Shown: positions 25,680 to 34,440, counted from the first letter of the stretch. The stretch: DNA of 49,098 nt from DASRIA01 sp035650255 (GCA_035650255.1 DASRIA010000072.1:1-49098), one strand, 5' to 3'. Notes: a model not told the origin generated them from the sequence alone. A program made the numbers and translations.

Positions 25680-28186
25680 CGGCGCGGCGGGAAACGCAGG
25701 CGGCGCCGGCGACGCGCCTCGGTGAGCGCTGCCGCCCCTTCCTCGGAGTGCTCCGGCGGCGGCCCGGGATTCTCGGGCGCGGGCTGCTGATGCTCCTCCT
25801 CGGTGATCGCAAGCGGTTCGTCCGGCGGGCCGTCGGTGTCCTCCGCCTCGTCGAGGGCCACGGCCTCGGCCTGGTCGAAGCGCTCGGCCTCGACGTCAGG
25901 AGACTCGGGCTCGTCCTCGTACTCGTCGTCGAGCGGGATCGGGTCGGCGCGCTCCACCACCAGCGCCTCCTCGATGGAGATCTCCGCGGCCATCTCCTGC
26001 ACCGCCAGCACCTCACCCGCATCCGGGCCCTGGGTGGAGAGGCCGCCGTCGGTGGTGGCCTCGTCGCGCTGGGCGTCGTCGAAAGCGTCCTCGTCCGGCT
26101 CGCGGTCATGGTCGCGCCCGAGGTCCTCCTCCGGCGCGAGGTCCTCCTCCGGCTCGACTTCCAAGGGCGCTCCGCCGACCACCTCGTGGCGGGCGCGGCC
26201 CTTCCGCTTCGCCAGGTACATCGCCCGGTCGGAGTCGCGGATCAGGTCCTCCGGCGTCGATTCGCGGCCGCTGCTGACCGCGATCCCCACGCTGGCCGTC
26301 ACCGTCGCCTCGTGGCCCGCGACCTGGAACGGGTCGCGCAGCGATGCCTCGATGCGCTCGGCGACCGCGATCGCGTACCGCGCGTCGGCGATGTCCTCGA
26401 GCAGGATCGTGAACTCGTCTCCTCCGAGTCGCGCCACGGTGTCCTCGGGCCGCACGCAGGCGGTGATCCGCTGGGCCACCGCGGTCAGGAGCTGGTCGCC
26501 CGCCTCGTGGCCGTAGCTGTCGTTGATGGGCTTGAAGTCGTCGAGGTCGAGGAACAGCACCGCGACCGCAGCCTGGCGGCGGTTGGTGCGCTCCAGCGCG
26601 TGGGCGAGCCGGTCCGCGAACAGCGCGCGGTTCGGGAGCTGGGTGAGGCTGTCGTGGAAGGCCTGGTGGGCGAGCTGCTCGAGCCGTTCCTGCTCGGCGG
26701 CGCGCAGCACGGCGTTCTCGACCACGAGCGATCCCTCGAGGGCCAACTGCTCGACGAGCCGCCGCTCCTCGTTGCTCCACGGTCGCGGCGCCTGGGTGTG
26801 AGCGAGGATCACGAGCCCGAGCGGGCGCGTGGGCGACACCAGCGGGACCACGACGTAGGACTTCAGCGACAGCGCCGCGACCAGGTCCGGCGGGAGCAGC
26901 CGGCTGGCGCGCGCGTTCTCGACGAAGATCGGCTTCGGCTGCTGCGCGGCGATCCGCCACGCCCGGAACTCCTGCGTCGGGACGTCGCCGATCAGGTCTT
27001 GCAGGGCCTCCTCGAACCGCCCGTTCGCGCCCACGCTCATCACGTGCTCGACGCGGTCCTCCTCGTCGCGCAGCAACAGCGTTGCGGTCTCCGCCTCGAT
27101 TGCGTCCCGGGTGACGCGCGCGAGCACTTCCCCGGCCTCGACGACGGAGCTGGCGCGGGCGCCGTCCTCCAGCAGGCGGCGGATCGCGGTCGCGGCGCGC
27201 AGGTGCCAGCCGCGCTGGTCGCTCGTGCGCGCCTGCTCGATCGTGGGTGCCACGTGAGCCGCCGCCGAGGCCGCGAGCCGCACGTCGTCCTTCGAGAACT
27301 TCTCCGGGGCGGGGTCGTCGAGGACGATCGCGCCGATCACGTTCGGCGCCATGCCCAATGGGACGGCCAGCAGCGACTTGATCTCGAAGCCGCTTGCCGC
27401 CCAGTTCCCCACCAGGGGGTCGCCGGCGCCGTCGACCAGGACCGGCTGGCCGGAGTCGAAGGCGACCTGCGCGCCGGGCAGGGGCGTCTGGCGCATCGCG
27501 TCCCAGTCGGCGATGTCGCGCGACCCGTCGGCATGGCGCGAGGCGCGCGGGACCAGGCGACCCTCCTCGTGCAGAAGCACCGTCGCCCGGCGGGCGCCGA
27601 GGGCGCGGGCCATCCGCTCGCACACGACGATCAGCATCTCGTCCAGTGACGGCGCCTTCGTGGCGGCCTCGGTCAGCTCGAGCAGGAAGGACGTCTCGGA
27701 TTGATGGCGGTCGCTCTCCAGCATGCCGCCGGCGCGCGCCACCGCGGCCGCGACCATGGTGAGGAGCGAGTGCAGCTCGGGGCCCGCGTCGCGCGGGGCC
27801 GGCTCGATGGAGATCATCCCGACCGTGCCGCCGGCGATCAGCGGCTCGAAGCGCACCGAGGTGATGCCCAGGTCGGCGGACAGCTCGGCCGGGAGGCGGT
27901 CGTCGTCCTGCGCGTCGCCGATCTCGGTCGGCTGGGACTCGATCAGCACGGCCACGGCAGCGGGCATCCCGGCGAGGGGGATGCTGCGCCATGCCGCGGG
28001 GACCTCCGCGTCACCGGCCGGCTGGTCGACCGCGAAGGGGCTGACGGCCTGTTTGGGGGCGTCGTAGAGCCACGCGATCACGCGGTCCGCCTCGACCGCC
28101 TGCCTGACCGCGCCGCACAGACGCTGGACCCATTCGATGGCCTCCTGCCGTGCAGCAGCTCGCTTGTCCACAGATCCGCCCGCCAT
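25676..28186 (-). CDS. Multi-GAF diguanylate cyclase
   Basis: An 836-residue cytoplasmic protein. Residues about 5-150, 165-310 and 335-485 look like three GAF-type sensor domains (for example KAPSLDEMLIVVCERMARAL and LGLVILAHTQAPRPWSNEER). A GGDEF domain follows (HDSLTQLPNRALFADRLAH; signature GGDEF at 588-592) with an RxxD inhibitory site (RPED, 579-582). The last 160 residues are strongly acidic and low in complexity (EPEEDLAPEEDLGRDHDREP). No EAL or HD-GYP domain is present, so it should only make cyclic-di-GMP. GGGAGG precedes the ATG. The acidic tail is unusual for the family. Confidence 0.9.
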   Translation of the reverse strand: MAGGSVDKRAAARQEAIEWVQRLCGAVRQAVEADRVIAWLYDAPKQAVSPFAVDQPAGDAEVPAAWRSIPLAGMPAAVAVLIESQPTEIGDAQDDDRLPAELSADLGITSVRFEPLIAGGTVGMISIEPAPRDAGPELHSLLTMVAAAVARAGGMLESDRHQSETSFLLELTEAATKAPSLDEMLIVVCERMARALGARRATVLLHEEGRLVPRASRHADGSRDIADWDAMRQTPLPGAQVAFDSGQPVLVDGAGDPLVGNWAASGFEIKSLLAVPLGMAPNVIGAIVLDDPAPEKFSKDDVRLAASAAAHVAPTIEQARTSDQRGWHLRAATAIRRLLEDGARASSVVEAGEVLARVTRDAIEAETATLLLRDEEDRVEHVMSVGANGRFEEALQDLIGDVPTQEFRAWRIAAQQPKPIFVENARASRLLPPDLVAALSLKSYVVVPLVSPTRPLGLVILAHTQAPRPWSNEERRLVEQLALEGSLVVENAVLRAAEQERLEQLAHQAFHDSLTQLPNRALFADRLAHALERTNRRQAAVAVLFLDLDDFKPINDSYGHEAGDQLLTAVAQRITACVRPEDTVARLGGDEFTILLEDIADARYAIAVAERIEASLRDPFQVAGHEATVTASVGIAVSSGRESTPEDLIRDSDRAMYLAKRKGRARHEVVGGAPLEVEPEEDLAPEEDLGRDHDREPDEDAFDDAQRDEATTDGGLSTQGPDAGEVLAVQEMAAEISIEEALVVERADPIPLDDEYEDEPESPDVEAERFDQAEAVALDEAEDTDGPPDEPLAITEEEHQQPAPENPGPPPEHSEEGAAALTEARRRRRLRFPPRR

Positions 28187-28285
28187 GGCCTCCCGCCGAC
28201 GCCGATTCGATCTTATCTACACACTAAAGCGCGGGAGCCCGGGCCGCGCCCCGAGTTTCCGGCGGCCAGATGGGGTCGACCGGCT

Positions 28286-28621
28286 CTAGGCGGTGGAGCT
28301 GTGACTGCGCTCGTCGCCGCCCTGATCGCCCCCGCCGCGGTACTCGGGCAGGTTCTTGATCCCCTCGCGGGTGGACCACTTCGAATAGTTGTCCTCGAGC
28401 GCGTCGATCAGCTCTCGCACGAACTTGGGGGAGGCGCTGATCCGGGACACGACCACCCCCGGGATCTCGTCCTCGTCCACCTCGTGGTCGAGGCGTGCGA
28501 ACGTCACCGTGAACTCGTAGTCGGAGTGGCTGATGTTGGCGAAATTCGCGTACGCGCCCGCCATCGCCTCGGGCGACATGTGCATGTTGATGTGGCGCTC
28601 GCGCTCGTTCTCTTCGGTCAA
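28286..28621 (-). CDS. DUF3467 family protein
   Basis: A 111-residue protein with the DUF3467 pattern: INMHMSPEAMAGAYANFANI, HSDYEFTVTFARLDHEVDED and VVSRISASPKFVRELIDALE, ending in a Gly/Asp-rich tail. The role of the family is unknown. The TTG start at 28621 gives the usual short charged N-terminus; the first internal ATG would remove 12 residues. It is divergent from rlmH with 20 bases between starts. Confidence 0.8.
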   Translation of the reverse strand: MTEENERERHINMHMSPEAMAGAYANFANISHSDYEFTVTFARLDHEVDEDEIPGVVVSRISASPKFVRELIDALEDNYSKWSTREGIKNLPEYRGGGDQGGDERSHSSTA

Positions 28622-28641
28622 GGCCCCACTAGTATCGCACC
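28622..28641. promoter_or_regulatory. 20-bp divergent promoter with shared palindromic -10
   Basis: TAGTAT at 28630-28635 ends six bases before the rlmH GTG. On the minus strand TACTAG (28634-28629) ends seven bases before the DUF3467 TTG. Both hexamers use the same ACTAGT palindrome. Neither gene has an RBS in this space, so both transcripts are likely leaderless and polymerases on the two strands would compete for one site. Confidence 0.4.
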
Positions 28642-29103
28642 GTGCGCCTGGTCCTCATCTGCGTGGGCAAGGTCCGGCCGCCGTTTGCCGATGACGTGGC
28701 GCACTACGAGCGGCTTCTGGGCCGCCATGCGCGCCTGGAGGTGGCCGAGCTGGCCGAGGCCGGGGCCGGCCCCGGGCGGGGCGGGGAGGGCCTCGCGCGG
28801 GAGGGCGCCGCGATCGCCAAGCGGATTCCCGAGGGCGCGTATCTCTGCGCGCTCGATCGCGAGGGGGACCAGCTCACGAGCGAGGAGCTGGCAGCCTTCA
28901 TCGCGGAACGGCGCATGGCCCGCGCCGATCTGTGTTTTGTGGTGGGCGGCCCATTCGGCCTCGACCCCGCGATCGCGGAGCGCGCCAACCGCCGGGTCGC
29001 CTTCGGCCGCATCACGCTGCCGCACCAGCTCGCGCGCGTGGTGCTCCTGGAGCAGCTCTTCCGCGCGCACAAGATCCTCGCCGGCGAGCCGTACCATTAC
29101 TGA
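28642..29103 (+). CDS. rlmH: 23S rRNA pseudouridine-1915 N3-methyltransferase
   Basis: A 153-residue SPOUT methyltransferase. It starts RLVLICVGKVR, has LCALDREGDQLTSEELAAFI, the SAM-binding knot FVVGGPFGLDP, ITLPHQLARVVLLEQLFRA and the family C-terminus HKILAGEPYHY. It methylates pseudouridine 1915 of 23S rRNA on assembled ribosomes. Length matches the family. GTG start; 20 bases from the divergent DUF3467 gene. Confidence 0.95.
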   Translation: MRLVLICVGKVRPPFADDVAHYERLLGRHARLEVAELAEAGAGPGRGGEGLAREGAAIAKRIPEGAYLCALDREGDQLTSEELAAFIAERRMARADLCFVVGGPFGLDPAIAERANRRVAFGRITLPHQLARVVLLEQLFRAHKILAGEPYHY

Positions 29104-29121
29104 CCTGCCCTGAGGAGGGAT

Positions 29122-30006
29122 TTGCCGGACCGCACACGCATAGTCGAGCGTTTCGAGCATCGCGTCGGCCTCCGTCCCCGCCCCGGCCCCGCCGCGGCGC
29201 GTCACGAGATGGCCTTCTTCGCGCGCCGCTTCGCGCTGCTCGTCGCCCTGATCGCGCTCCTGGTGCTCGGCGGCGCGGCGGCTCTGGCCGGGTTCGAGGA
29301 CGTCACCTACTGGAAGGGGTTCACGTGGTCGCTGGACACGGTGAGCACGATCGGGGCCGCCCAGGACCCGGCGTCGCTCGGCGGTGAGATCACCAAGATC
29401 GGCCTCACGGTCTTCGGCGTGGGTACGATGTTCTTCCTCCTCGTCACGCTCACGGAGCTGTTCATCGCGGGCGACCTGTCGGGAGTCCTCGACCAACGCC
29501 GCATGCAGAGCAAGATCGCCCAGCTCAAGGACCACTATCTGATCTGCGGATTCGGCCGGGTCGGCCGCCAGGTCGCAAAGGACCTGCAGCGCGCCGGCGT
29601 CCCGTTCGTCGTGATCGACGACAACCCCGAGGTGCGCGAGTTCCTGGATGAGATGGACGTCCTGCACATCGACGGCCGCGGCTCCGACGACGCGGTGATG
29701 CTCGAGGCGGGCATCGAGCGGGCGCGCGCGGTGCTGGCGTGCGTGGACTCCGACGCGGAGAACATCTTCCTGACCCTCACCTCCCGGGAGCTGCGCCCGG
29801 ACATCCCGATCGTCGCGCGCGCTGCGCGCGAGTCCTCCGAGCGCAAGCTGATCCGGGCGGGCGCGAACGAGGTGGTCTCGCCCTACAAGGCGAGTGGGCG
29901 CACGATGGCCAGCCTCGCGCTGATCGAGCGGGAGGACGATTCGGCCACGGCGCACATGCGCAACGACGGCGCCGTCACGTCGCGCCGCTCCGCGACCACG
30001 ACGTGA
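29122..30006 (+). CDS. Two-helix ion channel with RCK (TrkA-N) domain
   Basis: A 294-residue protein: TM1 at about 37-57, a pore segment at 65-80, TM2 at about 93-117, and a cytoplasmic RCK domain from about 136 with the dinucleotide loop ICGFGRVGRQV. The layout is that of prokaryotic K+ channels gated through RCK. The pore, however, reads TVSTIGAA (73-80) where K+ channels have T-V/I-G-Y/F-G-D, so selectivity is uncertain. TTG 29122 follows AGGAGG by three bases; ATG 29209 at residue 30 is an alternative. Its stop overlaps the argS start (GTGA). Confidence 0.8.
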   Translation: MPDRTRIVERFEHRVGLRPRPGPAAARHEMAFFARRFALLVALIALLVLGGAAALAGFEDVTYWKGFTWSLDTVSTIGAAQDPASLGGEITKIGLTVFGVGTMFFLLVTLTELFIAGDLSGVLDQRRMQSKIAQLKDHYLICGFGRVGRQVAKDLQRAGVPFVVIDDNPEVREFLDEMDVLHIDGRGSDDAVMLEAGIERARAVLACVDSDAENIFLTLTSRELRPDIPIVARAARESSERKLIRAGANEVVSPYKASGRTMASLALIEREDDSATAHMRNDGAVTSRRSATTT

Positions 30007-31673
30007 GCGGCAGCCCGCACGCTCACGAGTCCCCTCCGCCGGGACCGGTCGAGCAACTTCGTGCACAGGTCGTGGACGCCGCCGCGAGCCTGCGCGGCGC
30101 GGGAGCGGCAGGCGCGGAGCCGGCGCTCGAGCGTCCGCCGCGGCCGGAGTTCGGCGACTTCTCCACGAACGTCGCGATGCTGCTCGCGCCGGCGCTGAAG
30201 GCACCGCCGCGCGAGGTGGCGGAACGGGTCGGCGGCGCGCTGGGCGCCGGGCTCGGGAAGGCGCTCGAGCGCATCGAGGTCGCCGGCCCGGGATTCCTGA
30301 ACCTGTTCCTGTCCGACGCGTGGTTTCGCGACGCCCTCACGGCCGTCCGCGCCCAGGGGGAGACGTTCGGCGCCGGGGCCGTCCCGGAGGCCGAGCGGCA
30401 GCGCGTGCTGGTCGAGTTCGTGAGCGCCAACCCCACCGGGCCGCTGAACGCCGCGGGCGGCCGGCACGCAGCGTACGGGGACTCGCTGGCGCGCGTGCTC
30501 GAGTTCGCGGGCCACGACGTCGAGCGCGAGTACTACATCAACGACCACGGGACGCAGATCGAGTTGTTCGGCCGCTCCATCGCGGCCCGGATGACCGGTG
30601 AGCCCGTGCCGGAGGACGGCTACCAGGGCGAGTACCTGATCGCGCTTGCGGACCGGCTGCGCGACGAGGGTCTCGACCCGGCCGACGTGGACACGCTCGC
30701 GCGCCGCGGCCTGGAGCTGATGGTCGATGAGATCAGACAGACGCTGGAGCGTTTCCGAGTGCGCTTCGATCGCTTCTTCTCGGAGCGGTCGCTGCACGAG
30801 GGGGACGCGATCGAGCGGGCGCTCGCGACCATGGAGAAGACCGGCCAGGTGTACTCGCACGAGGGGGCGACCTGGTTGCGCACGAGCGACTTCGGCGACG
30901 ACAAGGACCGGGTGCTGCGGCGCTCCTCCGGCGAGCTCACCTACTTCGCGTCGGACATCGCATACCACCAGGACAAGCGGGAGCGCGGGTACGACCAGCT
31001 GATCAACCTGCTGGGCGCCGATCACCACGGCTATCAGGGGCGCATGCGCGCGCTGTTCACCGTCCTGGACGATCCGGACAAGCTGGAGGTGATCATCATG
31101 CAGCTCGTGCACTTCGTCGAGCGCGGCGAGCGCGCCAAGATGTCGAAGCGCAGCGGGGACTTCGTGACCCTCGACGAGCTGCTGGACGACATCGGCGTGG
31201 ACGCGGCTCGCTGGTTCATGCTCGGGCGCTCGCACGACACGCCGCTTGACATCGACCTCGACCTCGCGCGCGAGCGCAGCCAGGACAACCCCGTCTATTA
31301 CGTGCAGTACGCGCACGCGCGGATCGCGGCGATCCTGCGCAAGGCGGGGGAGGGACCGGTCGCGCGCGCCCGCGCGGCCGACCTCGCGACGGGCCGGGCG
31401 CCGCTCGAGCCGGCCGAGCGCGCGCTCGTGAAGCGGCTGCTCGAGCTGCCGGGCGAGATCGTGGAGACCGGCGAGCGCCGCGCGCCGCACCGCCTGACGA
31501 AGTACGCCCACGACGTCGCGTCCGACTTCCACGCCTTCTACCGGGACTGCCGCGTGGTCGGCGCCGAGCCTGCCGAGCTGGAGGACTTCCGGCTCGTGCT
31601 GTGCGAGGCGACGCAGCACGTCATCGCCCGGGTGCTCGACCTGGCCGGGGTCGAGGCGCCCGAGAGCATGTGA
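30003..31673 (+). CDS. argS: Arginyl-tRNA synthetase
   Basis: A 556-residue class I synthetase with an N-terminal tRNA-binding region (RPEFGDFSTNVAMLLAPAL), VSANPTGPLNAAGGRHAAYG, the strictly typical EYYINDHGTQIELFG, YFASDIAYHQDKRERGYD, HGYQGRM and KMSKRSGDFVTLDEL (KMSKR at 379-383), then a DALR anticodon-binding domain at the C-terminus (VIARVLDL). It charges tRNA-Arg. The HIGH position reads NAAG (149-152). GTG 30003 overlaps the channel gene stop; the frame runs upstream but that part is antisense or out of frame with the channel. Confidence 0.95.
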   Translation: MSGSPHAHESPPPGPVEQLRAQVVDAAASLRGAGAAGAEPALERPPRPEFGDFSTNVAMLLAPALKAPPREVAERVGGALGAGLGKALERIEVAGPGFLNLFLSDAWFRDALTAVRAQGETFGAGAVPEAERQRVLVEFVSANPTGPLNAAGGRHAAYGDSLARVLEFAGHDVEREYYINDHGTQIELFGRSIAARMTGEPVPEDGYQGEYLIALADRLRDEGLDPADVDTLARRGLELMVDEIRQTLERFRVRFDRFFSERSLHEGDAIERALATMEKTGQVYSHEGATWLRTSDFGDDKDRVLRRSSGELTYFASDIAYHQDKRERGYDQLINLLGADHHGYQGRMRALFTVLDDPDKLEVIIMQLVHFVERGERAKMSKRSGDFVTLDELLDDIGVDAARWFMLGRSHDTPLDIDLDLARERSQDNPVYYVQYAHARIAAILRKAGEGPVARARAADLATGRAPLEPAERALVKRLLELPGEIVETGERRAPHRLTKYAHDVASDFHAFYRDCRVVGAEPAELEDFRLVLCEATQHVIARVLDLAGVEAPESM

Positions 31674-32332
31674 ACGCACCCGGCGGCCTCGACGTGCTCG
31701 TCCATCGGCTGCGCCCGGCGCGGGGTGAGCCGGCGGGGGCGCTGGTGCTGTTGCACGGCCGCGGCGTCGACGAGTCCGACCTCTTTCCCCTGCTGGACGC
31801 GTTCGACCCGGACGCGCGATTGGCGGGCGCGACCCCGCGCGGCCCGCTGACGCTGCCGCCGGGCGGCTGGCACTGGTACATCGTGGAGCGGGTCGGGTTC
31901 CCGCACGGCGAAACGTTCATGGAGAGCTACGGGCTCCTGACGGAGTGGCTCGGGGCAGTGGCGCAGGAGACGGGCGTGCCCTGGGAGCGGACGGTGATCG
32001 GCGGCTTCTCGCAAGGGTCGGTGATGGCGTATGCGCTGGCGCTGGCCGGCGGGCGGCCGTCACCGGCGGGCCTCCTGGCCATGAGCGGCTTCATCCCGGA
32101 CGTGGAGGGCTTCGAGCTGGATCTCGAGCGCCCCGGGCTCCCGATCGCGCTCACTCACGGGACGCTCGACCCGATCATCGGCGTCGAGTTCGCGCGCGCG
32201 GCGCGCCAGCGCCTCGAGGCGGCCGGCAACCGGCTCCTCTACCGCGAGTCACCGGTCGGCCACGGCATCGATCCCGGAGTCGTGCCGGACCTGCGCGAAT
32301 GGCTGGCCGCGGCCGTCGATTTGGCCGCTTGA
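31670..32332 (+). CDS. Alpha/beta hydrolase, phospholipase/carboxylesterase type
   Basis: A 220-residue serine hydrolase of the acyl-protein thioesterase/carboxylesterase group: LVLLHGRGVDESDLFPL (oxyanion region), GGFSQGSVMAY with nucleophile Ser114, THGTLDPIIG with Asp167, and PVGHGIDPGVV with His198. It hydrolyses carboxylic esters in the cytoplasm; substrate unknown. GTG 31670 overlaps the argS stop (GTGA), so it is coupled to argS although no functional link is evident. Confidence 0.88.
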   Translation: MNAPGGLDVLVHRLRPARGEPAGALVLLHGRGVDESDLFPLLDAFDPDARLAGATPRGPLTLPPGGWHWYIVERVGFPHGETFMESYGLLTEWLGAVAQETGVPWERTVIGGFSQGSVMAYALALAGGRPSPAGLLAMSGFIPDVEGFELDLERPGLPIALTHGTLDPIIGVEFARAARQRLEAAGNRLLYRESPVGHGIDPGVVPDLREWLAAAVDLAA

Positions 32333-32371
32333 CCTGACACCGACGTCTGATGGTGGGATGCTTGGCGCGCC

Positions 32372-33166
32372 ATGGCGCGAGCGTCCCATTCCAAGCGCAA
32401 CGTCCTGATCGGCGCGGCCTGGGCCGGGAGTCGCGGTGCTGCCCGGATCGGCGCCGTGACGCTTGCGCCCGTGCGAGTAGCGGCCCGCATTCCGTTCGCA
32501 TCGCGATCGCTCGGCAGGCTGGAGGCGATCGGCCGCCGTGAGCAGCAACGGGCGCGCGAGTCCGCCGGGCGCGAGCTCGACCTCGCATTGCACCGCGCGC
32601 TCGCGTCTCGCTGGGCCGGGGAGCTCACGGAGCGGCTGCTCACGAGCCCCCAGGCCGATGCGGCGCTGCGGCGGCTGCTCGACGGCCCCGCGGTCGACAG
32701 GATCGTCATGGCGCTGGTCGAGGCACGCGTGATCGAGCGCGCCACCGCGGAGCTGCTCGCCGCCGATGTCCCGGCCCGCGTCGTGACGCAGGCGCTCGAG
32801 GCGGGTGTGCTCGACGAGATCGTGACCCGCGTGCTCGCGGACGCCTCCGTCGAGCGCACGGTCGAGCGGGTCCTGACCCGCTGGTTCGAAGGGCCGCTCT
32901 ACGACGAGGTCGTGACGCGGGTGCTGGCCAGCGAGGAGCTGTGGCGCCTCGTGGACGAGATCGCCCACAGCCCGGAGGTGATGGAGGCGATCACCGCGGG
33001 CAGTGCGAGTCTCGCCGGCGATGTCGCCGACCAGGTGCGCCGGCGGACCATCGTCGCCGACGACGTGGCGGAGCGGGTCACCCGCAAGGTGCTGCGGCGC
33101 TCGCAACGCAAACAGCAGCAGGCGCTGCCGCCGGGAGACGGCGGCCTGCCGCCCGGGACCGCATGA
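32372..33166 (+). CDS. Helical protein of unknown function, partner of RDD protein
   Basis: A 264-residue protein, not recognised. It has a short basic, Ala-rich N-terminus without a clear membrane helix, then repeated helices of similar pattern (VDRIVMALVEARVIERATAE, VTQALEAGVLDEIVTRVLAD, VERTVERVLTRWF, DEVVTRVLASEELWRLVDE), and a basic Gln-rich end (RRSQRKQQQALPPGDGG). The repeating V-x-x-V-L helices suggest an internally duplicated helical array. Its stop overlaps the RDD gene start (ATGA), implying that the two products are made together. Confidence 0.6.
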   Translation: MARASHSKRNVLIGAAWAGSRGAARIGAVTLAPVRVAARIPFASRSLGRLEAIGRREQQRARESAGRELDLALHRALASRWAGELTERLLTSPQADAALRRLLDGPAVDRIVMALVEARVIERATAELLAADVPARVVTQALEAGVLDEIVTRVLADASVERTVERVLTRWFEGPLYDEVVTRVLASEELWRLVDEIAHSPEVMEAITAGSASLAGDVADQVRRRTIVADDVAERVTRKVLRRSQRKQQQALPPGDGGLPPGTA

Positions 33167-33666
33167 ACGTCGCCGTCGAAGTGATCCCGCAGCAAAGCGG
33201 ATCGACCGCGTATGCAGGGATCGTCACACGGGCGGTCGCGTGCGCGATGGACGTCGCGGTCGTCCAGGCGATCATCTTCCTCATCGGCGTCGTGGTGGCC
33301 CTCATCATCGAGGCGTTCAGCAGCTTCAACCTCGATGGTGACGTGGAGACGATCCTGGGGGCGACTGCCGTCTGGATCCTGGCCTTCGGCATCTACTGCG
33401 TGGCGTTCTGGTCTCTCACCGGTCAGACGCCCGGCATGCGCGCGCTGGGGATCGAGGTAACGAGATGCACGGGAGAGCGCCTGCCGGTGCGCCGCGCCGT
33501 GCTGCGCTTCGTGGGCATGTTCCTCGCCGCCGTCCCCCTGTTCGCGGGTTACCTGCCGATCCTGCTGCGCGACGACCGGCGCGGTCTGCACGACCTGCTT
33601 GCGCGCAGCGTGGTGCAGTACGCCGAGCGCAAGCGGCCACCGCGGCCGCTGCGGAGGGCCGGCTGA
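33163..33666 (+). CDS. RDD family membrane protein
   Basis: A 167-residue integral membrane protein of the RDD family. The conserved Arg and Asp appear in GIVTRAVACAMDVAVVQ and near the end in LLRDDRRGLHDLLARSVV. Three or four hydrophobic segments are present (AIIFLIGVVVALIIE, TAVWILAFGIYCVAFW, FVGMFLAAVPLFAGYLPILL) and the loop TGQTPGMRALGIEVT is typical. The family's role is poorly known; some members are transporters. It is coupled to the preceding helical protein by ATGA. Confidence 0.88.
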   Translation: MNVAVEVIPQQSGSTAYAGIVTRAVACAMDVAVVQAIIFLIGVVVALIIEAFSSFNLDGDVETILGATAVWILAFGIYCVAFWSLTGQTPGMRALGIEVTRCTGERLPVRRAVLRFVGMFLAAVPLFAGYLPILLRDDRRGLHDLLARSVVQYAERKRPPRPLRRAG

Positions 33667-33672
33667 CGCACG

Positions 33673-34428
33673 TCAGATGTCCTGCCAGAAGTTGAGGCCC
33701 CAGTCGTCGAGCAGCTGCTGGGCCTCGATGTTCAGGCGGAACAGCTCGCCCGTGAAGACGAGCACGCCGATCGCGATCAGCAGCACGCCGGCGATCGCGT
33801 TGATCACCGCGTAGTGCCGCCGGATCCAGCCGAACGCGGTCGTCGCGCGCGTGAACGCGACCGCGGTGATGAGGAAGGGCACGGCGAGGCCGAGCGAATA
33901 CACGGCCAGCAGGCCGCCTCCCTCCGCGACCGAGTCGCGGGTCGCCGCGAGGCCGAGGATCGAGGCCAGCGCGGGGCCCACGCACGGTGTCCACGCGATG
34001 GCGAACGCGGCGCCCGCCACCAGCGGGCCTCCGCTGCCTGCCCGTTGTGCGAGCGAGTCGACGCGCCATTCGCGGTTCAGCATCGGGACGAACAACGCCA
34101 GGAGGAAGAGGGCTCCCATCGCGATGATCGCGACGCCCGCCACCTTCTCCAGCGTCTGCCGGTTGTCGGACAGCGCGCTGCCGATGCCCGTCGCCGTCAT
34201 CCCCAGCAGGATGAAGATCGCGCTGAACGTCAGGACGAACAGGCCGGCGCGCGCCAGCACCCCGCGCATCTGCGCGGCCCGCGGCCCGCGCAGCTCCCCC
34301 GGCGTGAGGCCGCAGACGGTCGACAGGTAACCCGGAACCAGCGGCAGCACACACGGGGAGAGGAACGAAGCGAGCCCGGCCGCGAACGCGAGGCCGATGC
34401 TGGGCGTGCTGTCGGCGATCACCACCAC
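33673..34428 (-). CDS. ccdA: Cytochrome c biogenesis protein CcdA
   Basis: A 251-residue membrane protein with six hydrophobic segments and the two redox cysteines in FLSPCVLPLVPGY and WTPCVGPALASIL, the CcdA/DsbD core signature. It passes electrons across the membrane to keep apocytochrome c or thioredoxin-like partners reduced. It lies 12 bases after ccmH on the same strand. ResA, ResB and CcmF-type partners are not in the window. The GTG at 34428 or the adjacent GTG at 34425 may start it. Confidence 0.92.
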   Translation of the reverse strand: MVVIADSTPSIGLAFAAGLASFLSPCVLPLVPGYLSTVCGLTPGELRGPRAAQMRGVLARAGLFVLTFSAIFILLGMTATGIGSALSDNRQTLEKVAGVAIIAMGALFLLALFVPMLNREWRVDSLAQRAGSGGPLVAGAAFAIAWTPCVGPALASILGLAATRDSVAEGGGLLAVYSLGLAVPFLITAVAFTRATTAFGWIRRHYAVINAIAGVLLIAIGVLVFTGELFRLNIEAQQLLDDWGLNFWQDI

Positions 34429-34440
34429 TGCCGAGCGCGC

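Noticed and set aside
24302..27649. Very long plus-strand frame (over 1100 codons)
   Set aside because: It overlaps the protease gene and lies antisense to the GAF/GGDEF gene, both of which have clear domains. The product is Arg/Gly/Val-rich with no motif; a GC-rich shadow frame.
32329..32371. TTGACC promoter for the helical protein gene
   Set aside because: No -10-like hexamer at 16-18 bases; the nearest (GATGCT) is 23 bases away.
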